DNA of 64,000 nucleotides, from the NCBI RefSeq assembly GCF_007672725.1, contig NZ_VDTC01000007.1, forward strand, positions 105,353-169,352, given 5' to 3'. The DNA is from Corynebacterium aurimucosum ATCC 700975. Its GTDB lineage: Bacteria > Actinomycetota > Actinomycetes > Mycobacteriales > Mycobacteriaceae. Positions 58,617 to 64,000 of the stretch are shown one piece after another (within the stretch, counting starts at the first letter, position 1; every line of letters begins with the position of its first letter). Under the pieces are notes generated by a model, which was given only the letters and a program-made list of their open reading frames with translations, did not search any database and was not told the DNA's origin. A program made the position numbers and the translations under genes.

Positions 58617-59006
58617 TTACAAGTACCTACACACTTGATCGGTGCTGCACGTTTCAGGGTCCGGGTGTGCGGCGTCCTGTCTGAGGTCCGCGATAGTGTC
58701 GCGCAGCACGGAGAGCTGCGCGATCTGCTGCTCGATCTCAGCGAGGCGCACGTCAAGCAGGTCGCGGACGTGCTCGCAGGGCGCCTGGCCGCCGTCGCGG
58801 ATGTCGAGGATCTGGCGGATCTGGGCGAGGGTGAGGCCCGCGGCCTGGCCCCGGTGGATGAACCCGACCCGACCCACGGCATCCTCGGCGTAGTCCCGAT
58901 AGCCGGAGGCCAATCGCTCGGCCGGAGGGAGCAGCCCCGACTCCTCGTAGAACCGCAGGGTCTTGGTCGTGGTTCCGGTTGCTTCCGCAAGCTGTCCGAT
59001 CCTCAT
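58617..59006 (-). CDS. merR: MerR-family metal-responsive regulator of the mer operon
   Basis: This 129-residue MerR protein has the winged HTH MRIGQLAEATGTTTKTLRFYEE, a dimerisation helix (about residues 82-112) and three cysteines at 77, 120 and 126. The spacing of the last two (C-x5-C) is shorter than in classical Hg(II) MerR and is closer to the CadR/ZntR loop, so metal choice is not certain. It is divergent from merA with a canonical MerR operator between them. The start at 59006 is the family N-terminus. Confidence 0.9.
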   Translation of the reverse strand: MRIGQLAEATGTTTKTLRFYEESGLLPPAERLASGYRDYAEDAVGRVGFIHRGQAAGLTLAQIRQILDIRDGGQAPCEHVRDLLDVRLAEIEQQIAQLSVLRDTIADLRQDAAHPDPETCSTDQVCRYL

Positions 59007-59039
59007 GTTCGCCGATTCCCCTTCCAATGGCCACCACAC

Positions 59040-59071
59040 TTGACCTTCCATTGTACTGGAAGGTTCACAAT
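59040..59071 (+). promoter_or_regulatory. MerR-type operator-promoter of merA
   Basis: The dyad ACCTTCCA-N6-TGGAAGGT (59043-59064) lies between -35 TTGACC (59040-59045) and -10 CACAAT (59066-59071). The -35/-10 spacing is 20 bp, the over-long spacing that MerR-family activators correct by DNA twisting. Confidence 0.88.
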
Positions 59072-59114
59072 GGTTCCATAGGAACTTTTGAACCACAGGG
59101 AAGAGACATCTGGA

Positions 59115-60539
59115 ATGACAAACGAAAAGTTCGATCTGGCGATTATTGGTTCCGGCGGCGGAGCGTTTGCGGCCGCGATCCGGGCCACCGGACTGGGCAA
59201 GCGCGTCGTGATGGTGGAGCGCGGCACCGTGGGCGGGACATGCGTGAACACGGGCTGCGTCCCGTCGAAGGCGCTCCTGGCTGCCGCGGAGGCCCGCCAC
59301 GTGGCGTTGGATTCGGCCCGCTTCCCTGGGGTGGCGGCCTCGGCGGGCCCGGTGGACATGCCGGCCCTGATTCAGGGCAAGGCCGCGCTGGTTGAAAGCA
59401 TGCGCACGGAGAAGTACGTCGATCTGGCCGCGGACTACGGGTGGACGATGATCTCGGGGGACGCGTCGTTCACCGGAACCCAGGACGCACCGCTGCTCCG
59501 GGTGATCTCCCCGGATGGTGCAGTGAGAACGATCGAGGCCGGGCACTACCTCGTGGCCACTGGCTCCGCATCCTACGTGCCCCCCGTTCCCGGACTGGCC
59601 GAGGCCGGGTACCTGACCTCGACGACGGCGATGGAACTGGACGAGGTGCCCGAATCAATGCTGATCCTGGGCGGAGGCTATGTTGCCCTGGAGATGGCAC
59701 AGCTTTTCTCCCGGCTGGGCTCCCGGGTGACCATGCTGGTCCGTTCCCGGTTGGCCTCGCAGGAGGAACCGGAGGCATCCAAGGCGTTGGCGGGGGTGTT
59801 CGCCGACGAGGGGATCCGGGTGGTCCGGCGGGCCATAGCCGACTCCGTGGCCTCCGGCCCGGACGGGGTCTCGGTGACGGCAAACGTGGCCGGGGGCGAG
59901 GAGGTGTTCCGCGCTTCCCGCATCCTCGTGGCACTGGGCCGCCGCCCGGTGACCGAGGGACTGGACCTTGACGCCGTCGGGGTGAAGACCGGCGCATCCG
60001 GCGAGATCGTGGTCGATTCCCGCCTGGCCACGTCCAACCCGCGGGTTTGGGCCGCCGGGGACGCGACCGGCCATCGGGAGTTCGTTTACGTCGCAGCGGC
60101 CCACGGCGCCCTAGCCGTGGACAATGCGTTCACCGATACTCTGGCCGAGGTCGACTACCGGCACCTGCCCCGGGTCACCTTCACCAGTCCCGCCATCGGG
60201 GCGGTCGGGATGACGGAAAAGGAAGCTGTCGCCGCCGGGATCAGCTGCGAGTGCCGGGTCCTCCCCCTGGAGTACGTGCCGCGAGCCGTGGTCAACCGCG
60301 ACACCCGCGGCTTCATCAAGGTTGTCGCGGACCGCGACACCGGACGGATCCTGGGCCTCTCCGCGGTGGCCAAGGACGCCGGGGAAATCGCCGCCGCCGG
60401 CGTCTACATCCTCGAAGCGGGCATGACCACCGCGCAGGTCGCCGCCGCCTGGAGCCCCTACCTGACGATGGCCGAGGGCATCAGGATCGCCGCCAAGGCC
60501 TTCACCACCGACGTCTCCGAGCTCTCCTGCTGCGCCTGA
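59115..60539 (+). CDS. merA: Mercuric reductase
   Basis: This 474-residue flavoprotein disulfide reductase reduces Hg(II) to Hg(0) with NADPH. The redox pair is Cys43/Cys48 in GGTCVNTGCVPSK, and the C-terminal metal-relay pair is CC at residues 472-473 (SELSCCA), which is specific to MerA. FAD motif IIGSGGGAFAAAIRA opens the protein, so the N-terminal MerP-like domain is absent. ILGGGYVALEMAQ binds NADPH. The ATG at 59115 has GGGAAGAGA upstream. GC content is well above that of the core genes. Confidence 0.96.
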   Translation: MTNEKFDLAIIGSGGGAFAAAIRATGLGKRVVMVERGTVGGTCVNTGCVPSKALLAAAEARHVALDSARFPGVAASAGPVDMPALIQGKAALVESMRTEKYVDLAADYGWTMISGDASFTGTQDAPLLRVISPDGAVRTIEAGHYLVATGSASYVPPVPGLAEAGYLTSTTAMELDEVPESMLILGGGYVALEMAQLFSRLGSRVTMLVRSRLASQEEPEASKALAGVFADEGIRVVRRAIADSVASGPDGVSVTANVAGGEEVFRASRILVALGRRPVTEGLDLDAVGVKTGASGEIVVDSRLATSNPRVWAAGDATGHREFVYVAAAHGALAVDNAFTDTLAEVDYRHLPRVTFTSPAIGAVGMTEKEAVAAGISCECRVLPLEYVPRAVVNRDTRGFIKVVADRDTGRILGLSAVAKDAGEIAAAGVYILEAGMTTAQVAAAWSPYLTMAEGIRIAAKAFTTDVSELSCCA

Positions 60540-60684
60540 GCTGCAGCCCCACCACCGAAGCAAAGGAATGCCCTGACCGCCACCGACCAGGCCCTCACCT
60601 ATCTGTTGTCCCCGAGCACCACCGCACCGACCACGGCACCGCCTGAGTCCCCATCCCCATTCCTGGAAGGAACCACCAGACACC
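60540..60684 (+). other. Short GC-rich gap in the mer operon
   Basis: No gene is recognised in these 145 bases. The segment is Pro/Thr-codon-like in one frame (CACCACCGCACCGACC and similar) and may be the eroded remains of a small gene. A TGGAAGGAA ribosome binding site for the next gene lies at its end. Confidence 0.4.
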
Positions 60685-61248
60685 ATGACATACCCGAGAT
60701 CCCGCCGTTCTCTGTCCGTTCCCCGGCCCAGGCACCTCGCCTCCGCCCTGTTTCTGGCAGCGGTCATGGCACTGACAACCGCCTGCGCCAGCTCACCGAG
60801 CGGCCCGTCGGCCGCGCCAGGCGGTTCGTCGCCCGACGCGGCCGGTGCCGTTGCTGTTACGGTCTCCGACATTGACGGCACTACCCGGACCATCCCAGAC
60901 GGTAAGCCCGCAGCACTGTTCTTCTTCTCTGCCGGATGCGGTGAGTGTGCGGAAGGGGCCGATTCCCTGAACAAGGCCTCCACGGCCCTGGGAAGCTCGG
61001 CCGACTACCTCCTGGTGGACGTGGACCCCCGAGAACCGAAGGAGACCATCAACGGATTCCGCGATTACATCAAGGCCCCTGAGCTCCCTGCCGTCATCGA
61101 CACCGAGGCCACACTGACCACCCGGTACAAGGTCACCTCCATAAGCACCCTGGTGGTGGTCGACGCGAAGGGCGACGTTACCTTCCGGGCCACCGACCCG
61201 TCTGCGGAAAAGATCCAAGAAGAACTCACCAAGGCCGGTGTCCAATGA
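60685..61248 (+). CDS. Thioredoxin-like lipoprotein of the mer operon
   Basis: This 187-residue protein has a twin-arginine-like basic start and a lipoprotein signal ending LTTAC (Cys34). A Ser/Pro/Gly linker precedes a thioredoxin fold with active site SAGCGECAEGADSL (CxxC about residues 90-93, as CGEC) and a downstream cis-Pro-like VTSISTLVVV region. It should face outside the membrane and exchange thiols. Its stop overlaps the start of the CcdA-like gene by 4 bp, so the two proteins very probably work as a redox pair. Confidence 0.85.
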   Translation: MTYPRSRRSLSVPRPRHLASALFLAAVMALTTACASSPSGPSAAPGGSSPDAAGAVAVTVSDIDGTTRTIPDGKPAALFFFSAGCGECAEGADSLNKASTALGSSADYLLVDVDPREPKETINGFRDYIKAPELPAVIDTEATLTTRYKVTSISTLVVVDAKGDVTFRATDPSAEKIQEELTKAGVQ

Positions 61249-62201
61249 CAGCCCTGCTTGCCCTGGCCTTCGCCGCTGGAATGATTGCCCCGGTCAATCC
61301 CTGCGGTTTCGCCCTCCTGCCCGCCTGGATAGCCCAGACCATCGGGGACGCCCGGACGCGCCCGCTCGCGCTGCGTCTGGCCCACGGGCTCCGGGCCGGG
61401 CTCGCGCTCAGCCTCGGCTTCGCCGGGACCCTGGCAGCCTTCGGGCTGATCGTCAGCGCGGGCGCCAGGACCCTGATCAGCGCAGCGCCCTGGCTGGGAA
61501 TGGCCACCGGGGTGATCCTTCTCCTGCTGGGCCTGGCCATGCTCACCGGACTCACACCACGGCTCCGTCTGCCGGCCTGGGCCACGAAACCCCGCACACA
61601 AGAAGCCGCAGGGGCAGGTCACAAAACCGGGCGCATGGTGGCCTTCGGGATCGGATACGCCGCAGCATCCCTCGGCTGCACCCTCGGGGTGCTCTTGGCC
61701 GTGATCGCCCAAGCCCAGGCCGTCGCCAGCTACGCCGGGCTGCTCGCGGTCTTCGCCGCCTACGCCGCAGGCTCGGCCACTGTCCTGATGCTCGTTTCGG
61801 CAGGCACGGCCATCGCCGGGGCCGCCCTCGGGCGAAGAATCACCGGCCTGGCCAAGCACAGCAACCGCATTGCCGCCTTCATCCTCACCATAACCGGCGC
61901 CTACCTCAGCTGGTATTGGTATCCCGCCGCCACCGGCGGAACCGCACAGGCCAACAGCCTCGCCGTATGGTCAGCCGCCGCCAGCGCCTGGATCAGCGAC
62001 AACAGCACCCTGATCGCAGCCCTCGCCGCAGCCGTGGTGCTCGCATCGGCATTGGCCGCCCTCAACCGGCGCAGGAGACTGCGCATCAGACAGGGAACGC
62101 CGCCCACAGGCGAGGGCCCCGGGCAAAGCGGGGAACCCGACTGCTGCACACCAACTCCGGACAACAACTCGACCGAGGACCGGCCAGGCACGATCCCGTA
62201 G
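61245..62201 (+). CDS. CcdA/DsbD-like membrane thiol transporter of the mer operon
   Basis: This 318-residue protein has six to seven membrane helices and the two CcdA cysteines: GMIAPVNPCGFALLPAW (Cys20) in helix 1 and AAASLGCTLGVLLAVI in helix 4. CcdA moves electrons from cytoplasmic thioredoxin to extracytoplasmic thiol proteins. A hydrophilic tail carries an extra CC pair (PDCCTPTP), reminiscent of metal-binding cysteine pairs. It overlaps the thioredoxin-like gene by 4 bp. No ccsA or resB gene is adjacent, so cytochrome c maturation is not the evident purpose. Confidence 0.86.
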   Translation: MTALLALAFAAGMIAPVNPCGFALLPAWIAQTIGDARTRPLALRLAHGLRAGLALSLGFAGTLAAFGLIVSAGARTLISAAPWLGMATGVILLLLGLAMLTGLTPRLRLPAWATKPRTQEAAGAGHKTGRMVAFGIGYAAASLGCTLGVLLAVIAQAQAVASYAGLLAVFAAYAAGSATVLMLVSAGTAIAGAALGRRITGLAKHSNRIAAFILTITGAYLSWYWYPAATGGTAQANSLAVWSAAASAWISDNSTLIAALAAAVVLASALAALNRRRRLRIRQGTPPTGEGPGQSGEPDCCTPTPDNNSTEDRPGTIP

Positions 62202-62599
62202 CTGGCCGAGGACTCCCAAAAAGCAAGGGGGAGGGGGAACCTTGCCCATCTTCTGGCAAACGAGGCGCCCGCCTATCAGGACAGGTTGGTACAGCGGCAT
62301 CAGGCCGGAAGTCAATTCGTGCAGAGGACTTCGGGCAATCCGTCAGGAGCCCTCTGTACCGCCCCCGCAATGACGGGAACGTCAGTGTGGTGGACTTCGG
62401 AAAGCCACAGTGACACCCACTAGTTGTACTCGACCGTGACGTTGGTGGCACTTTCGGTCTTGTGAAATAGCTAGGCCTCCTGGCTTAGTGGAGCTGTGTT
62501 ATGTCCAAAAACCCTATGGGCATAACATGGTTAGTGTTTGTGCTGATGGTGTCTATATTTCTCGGGGTAGAAGTGGGGTGTAGTGGTTGAGGAGGTTGC
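62202..62599 (+). other. Gene debris and spacer between mer operon and IS remnant
   Basis: About 400 bases without an intact gene. The first half (62210-62415) stays GC-rich and reads in one frame as a plausible protein end (SVRSPLYRPRNDGNVSVVDF, stop at 62411) without a start, so it may be a gene fragment carried with the mer segment. From about 62420 composition drops to that of AT-richer accessory DNA. An inverted repeat lies at 62497-62527. Confidence 0.5.
62497..62527. repeat. Inverted repeat TGTTATGTCC / GGGCATAACA
   Basis: Arms 62497-62506 and 62518-62527 pair with one T-G mismatch around an 11-nt AT-rich centre. The layout (two 10-11 bp arms around a short core) is seen in recombinase sites as well as in hairpins. 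It lies at the composition break right of the mer segment. Confidence 0.45.
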
Positions 62600-63092
62600 C
62601 TAAAAGCCCATGGCCTCAAGGGTAGAGGCCAGGCCCGAGCGATTGAGCTTTAACACGTGGCACATCCGCTTGACCGAGTACTCGGTTCGATGGTCATAGA
62701 CAAACTGGAAGCGGATCACCAGCGTGTCTCTTCGGCAAAATATTTCGCGGCCTTACGCAGGATGTCGCGTTCTTCGCGCAGCTTCGAGACTTCTCTTTCT
62801 AGCTGGCGGATCCGCTCAGAATCAGTCGTCTCCTGGGCCTTGTCGCGCATGGTCTTCGTGCGGGCACGCTTGCCGGTGCCGTACTGCTTAAGCCAGGAAT
62901 AAAGTGAGGAGCGATTGACTCCAAGCTCTGCTGAAGCCGCGTGGAGTGAAAGGTCCTCATTGTTTTCGTAGAGGGCCACAGCATCACGTTTGAACTGTTC
63001 GGAGTACCTAGGCATGGTGGTAGATTACCTTTCTTCCCAACCCAACCGGGCTGGATATCAGGTGTCTACCTAACAGGGGTCAGGTCCCCTGG
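62600..63092 (-). mobile_element. IS3-family insertion sequence remnant
   Basis: An intact orfA (62716-63015) is followed by only the first part of orfB. The orfB frame is -1 relative to orfA, as in IS3 programmed frameshifting, and reads RFQFVYDHRTEYSVKRMCHV then LKLNRSGLAS before an abrupt stop at 62600-62602. The catalytic DDE domain is missing, so the element cannot move itself. The outer end on the orfA side is probably near 63092, in the TGACCCCTGTTAGGTAGACA sequence on the minus strand, which resembles IS3-family ends. Confidence 0.82.
62716..63015 (-). CDS. IS3-family transposase OrfA
   Basis: The 99-residue OrfA has an N-terminal HTH (YSEQFKRDAVALYENNEDLS, ASAELGVNRSSLYSWLKQY) and a C-terminal leucine-zipper helix (IRQLEREVSKLREERDILRK). 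It binds the IS ends as part of OrfAB. It appears intact, but its orfB partner is truncated. Confidence 0.9.
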   Translation of the reverse strand: MPRYSEQFKRDAVALYENNEDLSLHAASAELGVNRSSLYSWLKQYGTGKRARTKTMRDKAQETTDSERIRQLEREVSKLREERDILRKAAKYFAEETRW

Positions 63093-63215
63093 CCCTGCTC
63101 GTCGTCTGAAACGACAATTCGGATCGCTAGCGGTCGGGCGATTGACGCTGCCTGAAGCTCAAGTGTGGGTCGTTGATGGAAGTTACTACCAGGAGGGGGA
63201 GAGTGAGGCGGTGGG

Positions 63216-64000
63216 TTAGATCTCTTTTAGGCGATTCCGCTTGGAGGCGAAGAGAACGCCTCCGCCGGTGATGATTGCGGCGGCAACAAGGTAATACGCC
63301 GGGGCGAGTTGGTTGTCTGTTTTGTCAATAAGCCAGGTGGCGATCATGGGCGCTGTGCCGCCGAAGACAGCGTTAGCTGTGTTGAAGGTGAGTGCAAAGC
63401 CGGAAAGGCGAACATGGGTGGGGAACTGTTCGGAGAGGAAGGAGGGGAGGACGCCGTCGTTAAGCGCAAGCACGCCGCCCAGGCACACCTGGATGATGAT
63501 GACCAGGAGAATCCCAGCGCCGTCTAGGAGCATGAAGGCAGGGACGATGAAGAGGCCCATGAAAAGTGCAGCACACAGCATGGTGGTGCGGCGTCCCAGG
63601 CGGTCCGAAAGCAGGCCGGTGAGAAGTGCGAAGCCGACATAGAAAGCGGAAGCGACCGACGACGCAATGAAGGCAGGTGTTTCCGCCATGCCCAGCTCCT
63701 GGGAAAGGTAGGTTGGCAGGTAAGTCAGGATGACATAGAAACCAATGGCGTTGAGAACTGCGCCCGAGAAGGCAATTGCCAGCGCCTTGGGATATTTGAT
63801 GACCTCGCGAAGAGGGGATTCTTCCGTGTCATCTTGATTCTCAAAGCGGGAAGACTCATCGGCGTTGCGGCGAATCCACAGGCCGTAAAGGCCCAGAGGT
63901 AGTGCGATGAGGAAGGGGACGCGCCAACCCCAGGAGATGAGGGCATCGTCGTCGAGTACGCCGGTGAGTAAAGCCGCAATGAGGGAGCCCAATAGCAGGC
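63216..64000 (-). CDS. MHS-family MFS transporter, N-terminal part outside window
   Basis: The visible C-terminal part (about 260 residues) has eight membrane segments, the central loop with RNADESSRFENQ and the second-half motif TGLLSDRLGRRTTML. WGWRVPFLIALPLGLYGLWIRR is typical of the metabolite:H+ symporter group (ProP, KgtP, citrate or proline carriers). The start lies right of position 64000. The substrate is not known. Confidence 0.88.
   Translation of the reverse strand, partial: LLLGSLIAALLTGVLDDDALISWGWRVPFLIALPLGLYGLWIRRNADESSRFENQDDTEESPLREVIKYPKALAIAFSGAVLNAIGFYVILTYLPTYLSQELGMAETPAFIASSVASAFYVGFALLTGLLSDRLGRRTTMLCAALFMGLFIVPAFMLLDGAGILLVIIIQVCLGGVLALNDGVLPSFLSEQFPTHVRLSGFALTFNTANAVFGGTAPMIATWLIDKTDNQLAPAYYLVAAAIITGGGVLFASKRNRLKEI

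Noticed and set aside
61238..62413. 391-codon frame overlapping the CcdA-like gene
   Set aside because: Arg/Pro-rich shadow over 61245-62201; only its last part (62210-62413) might be a real gene fragment, and it lacks a start.

Overview
The window is a chromosomal segment of a Corynebacterium, species not determinable by eye. GC is moderate to high. There is a mycothiol-dependent gene (mca), many start codons sit 6-9 nt behind a TANNNT box (leaderless type), and core gene order matches the Mycobacterium tuberculosis Rv1020-Rv1112 stretch (mfd, mazG, lytic transglycosylase, eno, ftsB, DUF501, ppx2; then greA, DUF4307, mca, Z-prenyl synthase, coaA, glyA, phoH2; then glpX, fumC, DUF4245, xseB, xseA, ispH, ychF).

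Layout. 1-804: the trailer end of a type I-E CRISPR array running left to right (cas genes must lie left of the window), followed by a two-repeat relic of a second repeat type. 0.95-15.3 kb: TRIC-type channel, tRNA-Gln, TetR, mfd, APC amino-acid transporter, mazG, lytic transglycosylase, eno, divisome and exopolyphosphatase genes, a tRNA-Leu with a short variable arm, and a YccA-type membrane protein. 15.3-18.7 kb: an 850-bp AT-richer non-coding stretch, then a DUF3558 lipoprotein and a 611-residue Gly-rich protein that may be exported. 18.7-30.2 kb: greA to phoH2 core genes plus secreted proteins, and a divergent DUF5997 / HTH-less LysR-sensor pair. 30.4-32.6 kb: a TetR-MFS efflux operon with two identical-pattern operators. 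32.7-43.6 kb: fumC, glpX, xseAB, ispH, rmuC, ychF. 43.6-49.8 kb: an M20 hydrolase converging on a six-gene HAD-phnDCEE-rpiR uptake operon. 49.9-57.1 kb: cation efflux, AlkZ-like protein, gabD2, PLP aldolase, lactone oxidase, MFS.

57.3-63.1 kb is an accessory region: a frameshifted HNH endonuclease gene, an inverted-repeat pair, then a clearly GC-richer mercury-resistance segment (merR < > merA, thioredoxin-like lipoprotein, CcdA-like membrane protein), gene debris and an IS3-family remnant. It looks like an import from a higher-GC actinobacterium. The last gene is an MHS-type transporter cut by the window end.

The most unusual items are the mer segment that carries a thiol-redox pair in place of MerT/MerP, the DUF3558/Gly-rich pair, and the DUF5997/LysR-sensor pair with mirror-image leaderless promoters. 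All function calls come from reading the sequence and from family knowledge; no database search was made.
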